Assembly: GCA_013215295.1 (NCBI GenBank) | Contig: JABSOZ010000005.1 | Coordinates: 62,001-126,000 of the forward strand | Source: Colwellia sp. | Lineage (GTDB): Bacteria > Pseudomonadota > Gammaproteobacteria > Enterobacterales > Alteromonadaceae | DNA length: 64,000 bases | Reading direction: 5' to 3' | Part shown: piece by piece, positions 1 through 10,072 of the stretch | Numbering within the stretch: position 1 is the first letter of the stretch | Layout: every line of letters begins with the position of its first letter | Notes under the pieces: model-generated | Told to the model about the DNA's origin: nothing | Database searches by the model: none | What the model saw: only the letters and a program-made list of their open reading frames with translations | Program-made: the position numbers and the translations under genes

Positions 1-110
1 ACTTGTCGTCTAACTCTATTGTTCATGTTATCTCTCTATCTACATTGTACGTCAATTCAGTATCACTAAACGTTGTTTCATTTTTATGACAATTTATCAG
101 TTATAAGCAT

Positions 111-1541
111 TTATTCTGTATTCGTTACTGCTTTTACTTCAACCGGAGGCGGTAACGCATTTTCTTTTGCTTTATTATCCATCCAAGCAAGTGTGTCATA
201 ATAACGTCTAATATTTTCAACATAGTTTACTGCTTCATCGCCACGGGCATAACCATATTTTGTTGGCTTATAATATTTTTTTTGCTTCAATAAAGGCAAG
301 CGATCTTTAACTTCTACCCAACGATCGGGATCACCACCTTGTTTTTCTGTAATTTTACGTGCGTCATTTAAGTGACCTAAGCCAATATTATATGAAGCGA
401 GGGCAAACCATAGTCTGTCGGGTAATAGTACTCTGTCAGGCATTCTGTCTATCATTTGTTTAAAATACTTAGCACCACCGCGAATACTTTGTTCGGCATC
501 TAACCGGCTTTTTATGCCCATTTGTTTTGCTGTTGGCAATGTTAACATCATCATGCCACGTACACCGGTATATGAGCGAGCATGGGGCTTCCAATGAGAT
601 TCTTGATAACTAATCGCTGCAAGTAAACGCCAATCGAGCTCTTGACCATATTTTTCAAACAAAGGCTGATATTTTGGTAATTTATTTTCTACCGCTTTGA
701 TAAACATACGCGTATCAACATAGTTGAACTCTTCAACATGGCCATAATATTTGTCATCAAGCGCGAGTAACGTGCCGTCGTGATGTACTTTGCCAAAGAA
801 CTCTACGAGACTCGCATAAATAGACTGGTCGTTATTTTTTTTAACCGCCCAAGCAACAGGTTGTGATTTTTTTATCGTAAAACCAATACTTATTTCAGGA
901 TAATAGCGGCGATTAACCGCGAGGGTATTACTATCGATAACGGTATAGTCTATTTCTCCTGATAGCACCTTCAGTAATAATTCTTCACTGTCAAACTCAT
1001 CACTGACTTGCCAATTTAATTCACTGTTGTTTTCTTTTAATTGGACTAAGTTTTCTTCATGACTAGAATGTGCCATGATCAGGAGGTTTCCCGTTAAATC
1101 TTTTAGTTTTCGTGGACGGTCACCACCTTGTTTGAAAACAAGTTTTTGACTAATGTTGTCGTAACTCGGCGAGAAATTATATTGTTGGCGTCTTTTGTTG
1201 GTAACCGCCAAACCTGCCGCTAGAATATCGACTTCGCCACTGTCTAATTTATTAAAGAGTTCTTCAAGGCTATAACTGGGTACAACTTTTAATTCTACGT
1301 CCAATGAGTCGGCATACTTTCTGACCAACTCATATTCAAAGCCAGCAGCACCCTCTGCTTCGAGGTAATAACTTGTCAGTCCATAAATAGTACCCACCGA
1401 AATATAGCCGCGTTCAATAATTCGCTGCAAACTGGCATTATTTTCTTTGGGCTGACAGCCGAATAGTAAAAAAACGCTTAAGAAAACTAAGCCTGCAAAC
1501 TTGCTGATTTTTTTAGCTATTTTAAAATTTAATTTTATCAT
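111..1541 (-). CDS. mltF: Membrane-bound lytic murein transglycosylase F
   Basis: Cleaves the glycan strands of peptidoglycan to 1,6-anhydro products from the inner leaflet of the outer membrane. The 476-residue protein has a lipoprotein signal peptide with the lipobox Cys at residue 29 (LFGC), then a type-3 periplasmic solute-binding domain (about residues 40-270), then an SLT domain from about residue 300 with the catalytic Glu in [10 protein letters not shown]. This two-domain layout and the length are typical of MltF. It is divergent from purL, the same neighbourhood as in E. coli (yfhD-purL). The assignment is firm. Confidence 0.95.
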   Translation of the reverse strand: MIKLNFKIAKKISKFAGLVFLSVFLLFGCQPKENNASLQRIIERGYISVGTIYGLTSYYLEAEGAAGFEYELVRKYADSLDVELKVVPSYSLEELFNKLDSGEVDILAAGLAVTNKRRQQYNFSPSYDNISQKLVFKQGGDRPRKLKDLTGNLLIMAHSSHEENLVQLKENNSELNWQVSDEFDSEELLLKVLSGEIDYTVIDSNTLAVNRRYYPEISIGFTIKKSQPVAWAVKKNNDQSIYASLVEFFGKVHHDGTLLALDDKYYGHVEEFNYVDTRMFIKAVENKLPKYQPLFEKYGQELDWRLLAAISYQESHWKPHARSYTGVRGMMMLTLPTAKQMGIKSRLDAEQSIRGGAKYFKQMIDRMPDRVLLPDRLWFALASYNIGLGHLNDARKITEKQGGDPDRWVEVKDRLPLLKQKKYYKPTKYGYARGDEAVNYVENIRRYYDTLAWMDNKAKENALPPPVEVKAVTNTE

Positions 1542-1629
1542 CGAATATCATTGTGTCGTGATTCCTGTTTTATTCAAAGTACTTTTTATCAATTATAGCG
1601 ATTAACTTTTAAAGTTAGCCTTTTAAGGC

Positions 1630-1658
1630 TTATCAAAACCTTTAATATCAATTATAAT
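1630..1658 (+). promoter_or_regulatory. Predicted sigma-70 promoter of purL
   Basis: A perfect -10 hexamer TATAAT (1653-1658) lies 17 bp after TTATCA (1630-1635, 4 of 6 matches to the -35 consensus). It sits 70-100 bp upstream of the purL start in the mltF-purL divergent gap. I see no clear PurR operator. Confidence 0.5.
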
Positions 1659-1730
1659 ACGCGCGATTTTTCTTCCATTATTTTAGGCATTAAATGTGGC
1701 TAAAATAAAACTAAACTGGTGATTACGTTT

Positions 1731-4700
1731 ATGACGATGTTGATGAAAACCCTTCGCGGCGCTCCTGCACTTTCAGACTTTCGAGTTAAAAAATTATTAG
1801 CTCAATGTGCTGAATTACAACTTCCTGTTTCAGATATTTATGCTGAATTCACCCATTTTGCGCATATCTCAGCAGATCTTAATGATGAAGAATTTCAAGT
1901 TTTACAACAACTTCTTAAATATGGACCCACCATAGAAGAACATGAACCGGTAGGTCAGTTCTTATTGGTAACCCCTCGTCCGGGTACTATTTCACCTTGG
2001 TCATCAAAATCCACAGATATTGCGCATAACTGTGGTTTAGCTAAAATTACCCGCCTAGAGCGTGGTATTGCTTATTACATCACCAGTGATGACTTGAATG
2101 CAGATCAGCAAGTTCAGCTTAATCACTTAATTTCAGATCGTATGATGGAAGTCATTTTTACTGAAGTATCTGAAGCTACATCTTTATTTGCTACGGCCGA
2201 GCCTGGCGAATTAACCGCTATTGATATTGAAAATGGTGGTAAAAAAGCATTAGTGACTGCGAATGTCGAATTAGGCTTAGCACTAGCTGACGACGAAGTT
2301 AATTACTTATTCGAAAACTTTACAAAATTAGGTCGTAATCCACACGACATCGAACTTTATATGTTCGCCCAAGCTAACTCTGAACATTGTCGTCATAAAA
2401 TATTCAACGCTGATTGGACTATCGATGGTGTAAAACAGCCGAAATCATTATTTAAAATGATCCGTAACACCCATGAAATAAACCCTGACTATGTCCTAAG
2501 TGCTTATAAAGATAATGCTGCGGTTATGGTGGGTAACAAAGGCGGTCGTTTCTTTCCAAATCCCCAAACGAATGTTTATGGTTATCATCATGAAGATATT
2601 CAAATATTAATGAAGGTTGAAACACACAACCACCCAACGGCTATTTCTCCTTACCCAGGCGCAGCTACAGGTTCAGGCGGTGAAATTCGCGACGAAGGCG
2701 CAACAGGTATTGGTTCTAAGCCAAAAGCCGGTTTAGTTGGCTTTTCAGTGTCAAATTTACGTATTCCTAATTTTGTACAACCTTGGGAAACTGATTTTGG
2801 TAAGCCGAGTCGTATCGTTTCAGCATTAGATATAATGATGGAAGGCCCCTTAGGTGGCGCAGCATTTAACAATGAATTTGGTCGACCGGCTATTTTAGGT
2901 TATTTCCGTACTTACGAAGAAGAAGTTAACTCGTTTAACGGTGTTGAAGTACGCGGTTATCACAAACCCATCATGCTTGCCGGTGGTTTAGGTAATATTC
3001 GTGATGAGCATGTACAAAAACGTGAAATTATCGTTGGCGCTAATTTAATCGCCCTTGGTGGCCCTGCAATGAACATTGGTTTAGGTGGCGGTGCTGCTTC
3101 TTCAATGGCTTCAGGTCAATCAGCTGAAAGTTTAGATTTTGCTTCTGTGCAACGTGAAAATCCAGAGATGGAACGTCGTTGCCAAGAAGTTATCGATAAG
3201 TGTTGGCAGTTAGGCGAAGAGAACCCTATTGCTTTCATTCATGATGTTGGCGCCGGTGGTTTATCAAATGCTTTCCCTGAATTAGTTGCTGATGGCGGCC
3301 GTGGTGGTGTTTTCGAACTTCGTAACGTCCCTAACGATGAACGCAGTATGGCACCTCATGAAATTTGGTGTAACGAATCTCAAGAACGTTATGTTATTGC
3401 GGTGTCAGACAAAAACTTAGCGGTTTTTGAACAAATATGTGCCCGTGAACGTGCTCCATATGCTGTTGTTGGTCGTGCTACTGAAGAAAGTCATTTAACC
3501 GTTACGGATTCACATTTTGCAGGTAACGATAAATTAGCGACTCCGATTGATTTACCGCTTGACGTTTTATTAGGTAAAACACCTAAAATTTACAAAGACG
3601 TGACAACTAAAACAACTAAAGGTGATGAGTTCTCTTTAACTGATATTACGTTAACCGATGCCGCTGAACGAATTTTATCTTTACCAACGGTTGCAGAGAA
3701 AACGTTCTTAATTACCATTGGTGATCGCTCAGTAACCGGTATGGTTAATCGTGACCAAATGGTTGGTCCTTGGCAAGTACCTGTAGCCGATTGTGGTGTT
3801 ACCGCTTCCGCTCTTGATTCTTACCATGGCGAAGCCATGTCTTTAGGTGAACGTACTCCTGTTGCTTTATTAAACTTTGGCGCTTCTGCTCGTTTAGCGG
3901 TCGCAGAATCTTTAACAAACATTGCCGGTACAGACATTGGCGATTTGAACCGTATTAAATTGTCTGCTAACTGGATGTCTCCAGCGGGTCACCCAGGTGA
4001 AGATGCTGGTTTATATGAAGCCGTTAAAGCCATTGGTGAAGAGCTTTGTCCTGCATTAGGGTTAACTATCCCTGTTGGTAAAGACTCGATGTCGATGAAG
4101 ACTAAATGGGAAGATAATGGCGAGCAGAAAGCTGTTACCTCACCAATGTCATTAATCATCACCGCCTTTGGTGTTGTTGAAGATATTCGTAAAACGGTTA
4201 CCCCTGAATTACGAATTGACCAAGGCGATACTCGAATTGTTGCTATTGATTTATCAAAAGGCAAAAAACGTTTAGGTGGTTCATGTTTAGCGCAAGTTTA
4301 TAAGCATCTTGGCAACGAAACGCCAGATGTTGATAGCCCTGAAACATTAAAAGGTTTCTTTAACGCGATGCAAACGCTTGTTCGTGACGAAAAGCTTATT
4401 GCTTATCACGATATTTCTGATGGTGGTTTATTTACGACTGTCGTTGAAATGGCTTTTGCAGGTCACACAGGTGTAGATATTGATTTATCTAAACTAACCT
4501 CTGCATCGGGTAATGATGTCGACGTATTATTCAATGAAGAATTAGGTGCGGTCATTCAAATTCGTGAAAGCGATGCTGATGCGATTCACGCAATTTTTGT
4601 TGAGCACGGTATTGAAGATTGTTGTACTGATATAGGCCGCATCAATAATGAAGATACCATTCGCTTTAGCCGTGATGGCGAGGTAGTACTAGAAAATTCT

Positions 4701-5669
4701 CGTACTTACTATCGTACTACGTGGGCACAAACGACTTATAGAATGCAGTCAATGCGTGATAACCCTGAATGTGCTCAGCAAGAGCATGACGTTAAGTTTG
4801 ATACGGAAGACCCAGGGTTAAGTGCAGAACTTACTTTTGATATTAATGAAGATGTTGTTGCTAAGTTAATCGCACAAGATGCATTAAAAGGCTCCAATCC
4901 TAAAATTGCTATTTTACGCGAGCAGGGTGTTAACTCTCATGTTGAAATGGCAGCCGCATTCGACCGTGCAGGTTTTATTGCGATTGACGTTCATATGTCG
5001 GATATATTATCTGGCCGAACCGATTTAGCTGACTTTAATGGTTTAGTGGCTTGTGGTGGTTTCTCTTACGGTGACGTATTAGGTGCTGGCGAAGGTTGGG
5101 CAAAATCAATCTTATTTAACAAAGACGCTAAGGCAATGTTTACTGCATTCTTTGAACGCGAAGATACCTTCACATTAGGTGTTTGTAATGGTTGTCAGAT
5201 GTTGTCTAACCTGAAAGAGATTATTCCAGGTTCACAAGCATGGCCACACTTTGTACAGAACAAATCTGATCGTTTTGAAGCACGTTTCTCATTAGTTGAA
5301 ATACAAGAAAGCCCGTCAGTGTTGTTTAAAGGCATGGCAGGTTCTCATATGCCTATCGCTGTTTCTCATGGTGAAGGTTATGCAGAGTTTAGCTCTGAAG
5401 AAGCTATAGGCGAAGCGAACGATTCAGGTACTGTGTCAATGCGTTATGTTGATAACTATGGTCAAGTTACTGAAACGTATCCAGCTAACCCGAACGGTTC
5501 ACCAGACGGTATTACGGCACTAACAACGACAGATGGACGCGTTACTATTATGATGCCGCATCCTGAACGTGTATTTAGAACCGTTGCTAACTCGTGGCAT
5601 CCAGATGAATGGCAAGAAGATTCACCATGGGTACGCATGTTCCGTAATGCACGTGCATTTATTGGTTAA
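1731..5669 (+). CDS. purL: Phosphoribosylformylglycinamidine synthase
   Basis: Fourth step of de novo purine synthesis: FGAR + Gln + ATP to FGAM, in the cytoplasm. About 1,310 residues, the large single-chain gammaproteobacterial form. It has an N-terminal PurS-like part, two FGAM/AIRS ATP-binding halves with glycine-rich segments, and a C-terminal class I glutaminase domain with the nucleophile in [10 protein letters not shown] and the His/Glu of PHPERV. The frame is open from a GTG at 1719. ATG codons at 1731, 1737 and 1743 follow, and E. coli PurL begins close to the MKTLRG segment encoded from 1743, so the exact start is uncertain; no good ribosome-binding site decides it. Confidence 0.95.
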   Translation: MTMLMKTLRGAPALSDFRVKKLLAQCAELQLPVSDIYAEFTHFAHISADLNDEEFQVLQQLLKYGPTIEEHEPVGQFLLVTPRPGTISPWSSKSTDIAHNCGLAKITRLERGIAYYITSDDLNADQQVQLNHLISDRMMEVIFTEVSEATSLFATAEPGELTAIDIENGGKKALVTANVELGLALADDEVNYLFENFTKLGRNPHDIELYMFAQANSEHCRHKIFNADWTIDGVKQPKSLFKMIRNTHEINPDYVLSAYKDNAAVMVGNKGGRFFPNPQTNVYGYHHEDIQILMKVETHNHPTAISPYPGAATGSGGEIRDEGATGIGSKPKAGLVGFSVSNLRIPNFVQPWETDFGKPSRIVSALDIMMEGPLGGAAFNNEFGRPAILGYFRTYEEEVNSFNGVEVRGYHKPIMLAGGLGNIRDEHVQKREIIVGANLIALGGPAMNIGLGGGAASSMASGQSAESLDFASVQRENPEMERRCQEVIDKCWQLGEENPIAFIHDVGAGGLSNAFPELVADGGRGGVFELRNVPNDERSMAPHEIWCNESQERYVIAVSDKNLAVFEQICARERAPYAVVGRATEESHLTVTDSHFAGNDKLATPIDLPLDVLLGKTPKIYKDVTTKTTKGDEFSLTDITLTDAAERILSLPTVAEKTFLITIGDRSVTGMVNRDQMVGPWQVPVADCGVTASALDSYHGEAMSLGERTPVALLNFGASARLAVAESLTNIAGTDIGDLNRIKLSANWMSPAGHPGEDAGLYEAVKAIGEELCPALGLTIPVGKDSMSMKTKWEDNGEQKAVTSPMSLIITAFGVVEDIRKTVTPELRIDQGDTRIVAIDLSKGKKRLGGSCLAQVYKHLGNETPDVDSPETLKGFFNAMQTLVRDEKLIAYHDISDGGLFTTVVEMAFAGHTGVDIDLSKLTSASGNDVDVLFNEELGAVIQIRESDADAIHAIFVEHGIEDCCTDIGRINNEDTIRFSRDGEVVLENSRTYYRTTWAQTTYRMQSMRDNPECAQQEHDVKFDTEDPGLSAELTFDINEDVVAKLIAQDALKGSNPKIAILREQGVNSHVEMAAAFDRAGFIAIDVHMSDILSGRTDLADFNGLVACGGFSYGDVLGAGEGWAKSILFNKDAKAMFTAFFEREDTFTLGVCNGCQMLSNLKEIIPGSQAWPHFVQNKSDRFEARFSLVEIQESPSVLFKGMAGSHMPIAVSHGEGYAEFSSEEAIGEANDSGTVSMRYVDNYGQVTETYPANPNGSPDGITALTTTDGRVTIMMPHPERVFRTVANSWHPDEWQEDSPWVRMFRNARAFIG

Positions 5670-5701
5670 AACTAACTAATATTAGCTAAGATTATATTAA
5701 T

Positions 5702-5729
5702 AAAAAAGCGCCGAAAGGCGCTTTTTTTA
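5702..5729 (+). terminator. Rho-independent terminator after purL
   Basis: GC-rich stem AGCGCC/GGCGCT with a GAAA tetraloop, flanked by an A-run and a T-run, about 35 bp after the purL stop. The symmetry lets it also serve the convergent serine hydrolase gene. Confidence 0.9.
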
Positions 5730-5764
5730 TATAGTTACTTTTATATAAATATAAAAGTAACTTA

Positions 5765-6874
5765 TTACATTAAGGCTGGAAGAATGAAGTCACTAATTAT
5801 TTTCCAATTTAATCCTAAAGCAGTACTTGGATCATTTGAAGCTGCTATTGCTATCACAATATTCAATTTAGGTATTACCACAATGGTTTTTCCTCCTTTG
5901 CCATGAGCATAGAATAAATCAAAATTGAAGGTGCTGTGTCTCCACCATAGAAAACCTAAGCTATCTAAATCTGCATCAGTAAATTGATGAGAGGTTGCTT
6001 GCGTTATCCATTCTTGAGATAAGATCACTTGGTCATTCCATTTTCCTGTCATCATAACTTGACCGATTTTTGCCATATCCCTTGAATTTATAAATAAACC
6101 ATTGGGATGCAATAAATCGCCATTGGTTTTTAACCAGTTATAATTATTAATATTGAGTGGTTTAAAAAGAAATTCATCAGCAAAATCTATGCCTTTCATA
6201 TGAGTTGATTTTTCGAGCACGCCAGCTAAACCAACCACACCTCCTGCACAATAAGCGAATTCTGCACCCGCTTCTCTAAGAGAGGGCAGGGTTAAGAAGT
6301 GTTCCAACCAATCATCACTTTCAAACATGGTGCTTTCTCCACCAGGTGAAACAAGTTGGGTGTCATTACAAGCTAGACCTGACGACATCGTTAACAAATG
6401 CCGAATGCTAATATCACTTTTTCTTTCATGCCAATTTTGAAGTAAATCATACTCTGGAAATAAGGTCATTACCTTGTCTTCGACACTGGCAATATGACCA
6501 GCATCTACTGCGATCCCGACAATTGTTGAAATGATACTTTTTGAAACTGATCGGATATCATTTAAGGTATCTCTGGTACTTCCGCCAAAATAACCTTCAT
6601 GCACTAAGTAACCGTCTTTAGCAATAACGATACTATCTATATATCCATACCTTGCTTTACTGACCGAAAGCATCATATCTTCAATTAATTTTTCATCAAT
6701 ACTCACATCTGACAATGTTGCTGTCAGCCAGCCATCTTGAGTTTGTTCTGGCACTTCATACTCAAATGCTTCTTCAGGTGCTGTTATTACAGTCTTTGGT
6801 TGTTCATCGCTGCCACCACATCCGATAAGTGATATTAAAATTAAAAACCCAATGAAGTTAATTCTGTTGATCAT
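5765..6874 (-). CDS. Beta-lactamase-family serine hydrolase, lipoprotein
   Basis: Class C beta-lactamase/penicillin-binding-like hydrolase of 369 residues. A lipobox (LIGC, Cys19) predicts attachment to a membrane on the periplasmic side. The SxxK motif is S109-V-S-K112, followed by conserved helices, a YCAGG segment at the position of the YxN motif, and an HGKGG segment near the C-terminus in place of KTG. Family members include esterases, peptidases and 6-aminohexanoate-dimer hydrolases, so the substrate cannot be named. It is divergent from the CadC-like regulator at 7046, which may control it (inference). True beta-lactamase activity is not implied. Confidence 0.85.
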   Translation of the reverse strand: MINRINFIGFLILISLIGCGGSDEQPKTVITAPEEAFEYEVPEQTQDGWLTATLSDVSIDEKLIEDMMLSVSKARYGYIDSIVIAKDGYLVHEGYFGGSTRDTLNDIRSVSKSIISTIVGIAVDAGHIASVEDKVMTLFPEYDLLQNWHERKSDISIRHLLTMSSGLACNDTQLVSPGGESTMFESDDWLEHFLTLPSLREAGAEFAYCAGGVVGLAGVLEKSTHMKGIDFADEFLFKPLNINNYNWLKTNGDLLHPNGLFINSRDMAKIGQVMMTGKWNDQVILSQEWITQATSHQFTDADLDSLGFLWWRHSTFNFDLFYAHGKGGKTIVVIPKLNIVIAIAASNDPSTALGLNWKIISDFILPALM

Positions 6875-7045
6875 TTTACTCTCCTATATATTTAAGTTCT
6901 TTTTAACACTTAAAGCAGAAGTCTGGCTAGGAAGTATTGAATATGGTTTTGATATCTTTTGATGATGATTAAGTGATGACTTTAAAATCAAGGTGATAGC
7001 CGTTAAACTAACAGAGTAATAACTAACAAAATGACTGATAAATAA

Positions 7046-9106
7046 ATGACAATATCTGAAAAAAGCACACCACATACCGATACTTCGGGCACCTATTTTG
7101 TTGCTGATTGGCTTGTTGAACCAAAATTAAATAAAATTTCAGATAAAAGTCAAACACATATTGTTGAACCTAGGTTGATTGAAGTATTAACTTACCTAGC
7201 AAAAAGGCCTAACCAAGTTGTATCGAGAAAGGAATTAATCGATGCCTTATGGCAGGGACAAGTTAGTGATGGCGCAGTAAATAGAGTTATCGCAAAATTA
7301 CGCAAGTCTTTGGGTGATGATACAGTCGCACCAAAATACATTAAAACGGTAGCTAAACAAGGTTATCAACTTATTGCACTTGTTACTTTTCCTTCGGTAA
7401 AAACGGTAAATAAACGCTCAAAGGTCTTGGTGATTTTAGCTATTCTGATGGTAATTATTTTTGTATCTTACAAATATTATCCTGATGAAAGTATTAATTA
7501 TACTGAAAAAACCCTTCAGCCATTAACAAGTTTAAAGGGCAATGAATCAGGCGCTAGCTTTTCTCCTGACGGGAAATGGTTAATCTATACACACCAAAAA
7601 AATTTGTTGTCACCTCTACAGTTATACATAAAATCTACAGACAGTGCTCAGGTTATAAAATTAACGGATAATAATTTAAACATCAGCGCTGCTTCATTTT
7701 CTTCAACGTCTAAATCGATTGTCTATTTCGAGAAAAACTTAACATCTTGCCAGCTAGTTTTAATGAATTTAGATAATCAAATGCAGCCTCTGACTACCAC
7801 TACATTAACTAAGTGTGACGCTAGCGAGCATTTTTCAACTTTAGTCTGGTCAGCAGATGATACTAAAGTAATTTACACGGATAGAAAGTCTTCTCAGCAT
7901 CCCTATTTGATCCAACAATTAACGCTTGATACCGGAAGAATACAAAACATCTCTCAAGTTCCTGATAGCTTTTATGGTGACTATGCCATCGCAATATCCA
8001 GTAATGGTGAGAAACTTGCTTTTTTGCGGGCTAAGTATTGGGATAATAGCGAATTATATATTATGGATACGACAAGTCTTGCCATTAGCAAGGTTTGGCA
8101 GTTTGATTTTCTCGTTTGGTCTGTCAGCTTTTTAGATGACGAAACGGTGATATATAGCGATGGGAAATCGCCAGGTAATTTATATCAGCTTCGAATTGAG
8201 CAACAAAAAGTAGATCACCTTTATTCATCTACGGGCTTCATTTTTAATCCTAAAAAAGCTCAAAATAATATACTTTATACCCAAGTAAACTTTGAAGTTG
8301 ATCTCTGGCATAAAAATTTAGTCAATAAGGTAATAAAGGATAAACTTATTACAAAAACGAATTCTAGCTTCATTGATGAAAAACCCGTAATAAGTGACAA
8401 TTCAGCGTCTATTGCTTTTTTATCTAATCGGCAGGGCGAACTCGCTTTATGGATTGATAATGGAGAACGCTTATTTCCCTTGAAAAGTATAGATTCATCA
8501 AAAAGATTAGATTCATATTTATGGTTAGCGGATAACAAGAGGATGATCATCGAAACGGGTGATAATAAAATACTCCTCGTTAATACCGATACCGATAAGG
8601 CATCATTAATTGAAACAATTAATGATGTTGCGGTTCATCCATCAATATCAAATGATTCCCGTTGGTTATATTATAGTTCCGATAAAAATGGCGATTGGCA
8701 AATATGGCGACAGTTGATAGCAGAAAAATCGATGCCAGAATTGATAACGCCAAAAGGCGGCTATAACGGTAAAGAAAGCTATGACGGTAAAGAGTTGATT
8801 TTCACTAAATATCAAGACCTAGGTTTGTGGAAAATGCATCTGGGATCCAAGCAAGAGTCTTTAATCATCGAAGGTTTACCCAGAAGAACACAATTTAAGA
8901 TTTGTGAAGACAGTTTATTCTTTGCTAATAAAGAAAATAATATGAAAAAAGTTTGGCAATACTTTTTTGATTCTAAGAAAAAAGTGCTTATTTTTGAATC
9001 TCCAATTTCTGAAGGAATGCAATTTGACGTAAACCAGTCTTGTTCAAAACTGCTGTATTCAGTTTGGCAGGGTGAGTCGGATATTATGTTATTAAAAATT
9101 AAATAA
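7046..9106 (+). CDS. CadC-like membrane transcriptional regulator with TolB-type propeller
   Basis: One-component membrane regulator of 686 residues. An OmpR-type winged-helix DNA-binding domain occupies about residues 20-110 (motifs PRLIEVLTYL, VSDGAVNRVIAKLRKSLGDD). A single transmembrane helix follows at about 127-146, then a large periplasmic region with repeated SFSPDGKW / SSNGEKLAF-like blades of the PD40/TolB beta-propeller type. This is the ToxR/CadC plan, in which the periplasmic part senses a ligand or envelope state. The divergent neighbour is a lipoprotein serine hydrolase 171 bp away, which makes that gene the obvious candidate target. The ligand is unknown. Confidence 0.85.
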   Translation: MTISEKSTPHTDTSGTYFVADWLVEPKLNKISDKSQTHIVEPRLIEVLTYLAKRPNQVVSRKELIDALWQGQVSDGAVNRVIAKLRKSLGDDTVAPKYIKTVAKQGYQLIALVTFPSVKTVNKRSKVLVILAILMVIIFVSYKYYPDESINYTEKTLQPLTSLKGNESGASFSPDGKWLIYTHQKNLLSPLQLYIKSTDSAQVIKLTDNNLNISAASFSSTSKSIVYFEKNLTSCQLVLMNLDNQMQPLTTTTLTKCDASEHFSTLVWSADDTKVIYTDRKSSQHPYLIQQLTLDTGRIQNISQVPDSFYGDYAIAISSNGEKLAFLRAKYWDNSELYIMDTTSLAISKVWQFDFLVWSVSFLDDETVIYSDGKSPGNLYQLRIEQQKVDHLYSSTGFIFNPKKAQNNILYTQVNFEVDLWHKNLVNKVIKDKLITKTNSSFIDEKPVISDNSASIAFLSNRQGELALWIDNGERLFPLKSIDSSKRLDSYLWLADNKRMIIETGDNKILLVNTDTDKASLIETINDVAVHPSISNDSRWLYYSSDKNGDWQIWRQLIAEKSMPELITPKGGYNGKESYDGKELIFTKYQDLGLWKMHLGSKQESLIIEGLPRRTQFKICEDSLFFANKENNMKKVWQYFFDSKKKVLIFESPISEGMQFDVNQSCSKLLYSVWQGESDIMLLKIK

Positions 9107-9270
9107 TGGCGTTTCCTTAATAACCTATGAGATTTTAATGACGCACTTTAAAATTAAATGCTTATAATTTTATGTTGATTTATCATATCTAAATAAGTTG
9201 TTGCATTTACAATATCTACCAAGTGATATATCCTCGGTTTATTATATAAAGAGAAATAAGGTAAATCACC

Positions 9271-9945
9271 ATGAAAGCGCACGACTCAACGCCATTAGAT
9301 GATTATATTGAATACCCAGTTGAAGAGATGGTTTCTCGTTCGGAGCGTTTTTATCTTGATATAAAACGTCGTCATAGTATTCGGAGTTTTAGTGAACGTC
9401 CCGTACCTAAAGAAATTATTGAGAACTGTATAAAAGCTGCTGCGACTGCACCAAGTGGCGCTAATCATCAGCCTTGGCATTTTGTCGCAGTACACAGTAG
9501 CGACATAAAAAAGCAAATTAGAGAACAAGCAGAGTTCCATGAACGTGGCTTCTATGAAGGGCGAGCAGGAGAAGAGTGGTTAGGGGCTTTGAAAGCGCTA
9601 GGAACAGACGCTGATAAACCTTATTTAGAGCATGCACCATGGCTTATTGCTATTTTTAGTCAAAAAAAAGGTGGCATAAGTTCAGCAGATAAAAATACCA
9701 ATTATTACGTACATGAGTCTGTTGGAATTGCGACAGGATTTTTAATTAATGCCTTACATACATCAGGTTTAGTCACGTTAACGCATACGCCTAAACCCAT
9801 GTCATTTCTAAGTAAAGTTTGCGGGCGCCCCGAAAATGATCGGGCTTATATGTTACTTATTGCTGGATATCCAAGTGAAGATGCAACAGTTCCACATCAT
9901 GCTCAAGTTAAAAAGCCGCTTGAAGAAATAGCGACTTTTTTATAG
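9271..9945 (+). CDS. Iodotyrosine deiodinase-like nitroreductase-family flavoprotein
   Basis: FMN-binding nitroreductase-fold protein of 224 residues. From memory of the animal enzyme, the FMN/substrate segment (AAATAPSGANHQPWHF) and the C-terminal ATVPHHAQVKKPLEEI match iodotyrosine deiodinase (IYD) better than ordinary nitroreductases. The active-site lid triad of IYD (Glu-x3-Tyr and a Lys 21 residues later) is present as E91, Y95 and K116. IYD-type enzymes reductively dehalogenate mono- and di-iodotyrosine; bacterial homologues with this activity are known. The natural substrate here is unknown. It stands alone between the regulator gene and a terminator. A generic nitroreductase is the alternative. 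Confidence 0.8.
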   Translation: MKAHDSTPLDDYIEYPVEEMVSRSERFYLDIKRRHSIRSFSERPVPKEIIENCIKAAATAPSGANHQPWHFVAVHSSDIKKQIREQAEFHERGFYEGRAGEEWLGALKALGTDADKPYLEHAPWLIAIFSQKKGGISSADKNTNYYVHESVGIATGFLINALHTSGLVTLTHTPKPMSFLSKVCGRPENDRAYMLLIAGYPSEDATVPHHAQVKKPLEEIATFL

Positions 9946-9960
9946 AAAGTAATGTTAGTA

Positions 9961-9984
9961 ACTGCCTAACTGCCTAACTGTCTA
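9961..9984. repeat. Three tandem 8-bp repeats
   Basis: ACTGCCTA, ACTGCCTA, ACTGTCTA in direct tandem, 15 bp after the stop of the flavoprotein gene and just before the terminator. A short slippage-type repeat with no known role. Confidence 0.8.
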
Positions 9985-9988
9985 TACA

Positions 9989-10027
9989 TAAAAACCAAAG
10001 TGAAATAAGACTACACTTTGGTTTTTA
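9989..10027. terminator. Bidirectional rho-independent terminator
   Basis: A 13-bp perfect stem AAAAACCAAAGTG/CACTTTGGTTTTT with an 11-nt loop. A/T-runs on both sides let it serve both the flavoprotein gene (+) and the export operon (-), whose last gene ends at 10073. Confidence 0.9.
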
Positions 10028-10072
10028 ATAATATAGAGCTACGCTCAATGAATATGGCTAAGGTTATTTAAC

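Noticed and set aside
2651-2872. Minus-strand ORFs inside purL
   Set aside because: Shadow frames in a strongly conserved coding gene; no ribosome-binding site or homology.
5765-6874. Antibiotic-resistance beta-lactamase
   Set aside because: The SxxK fold is shared by many esterases and peptidases; YxN and KTG motifs deviate and the protein is a lipoprotein.
6884-7075. Minus-strand ORF of 63 codons in the divergent gap
   Set aside because: Overlaps the start of the CadC-like gene, no ribosome-binding site and no recognisable product.
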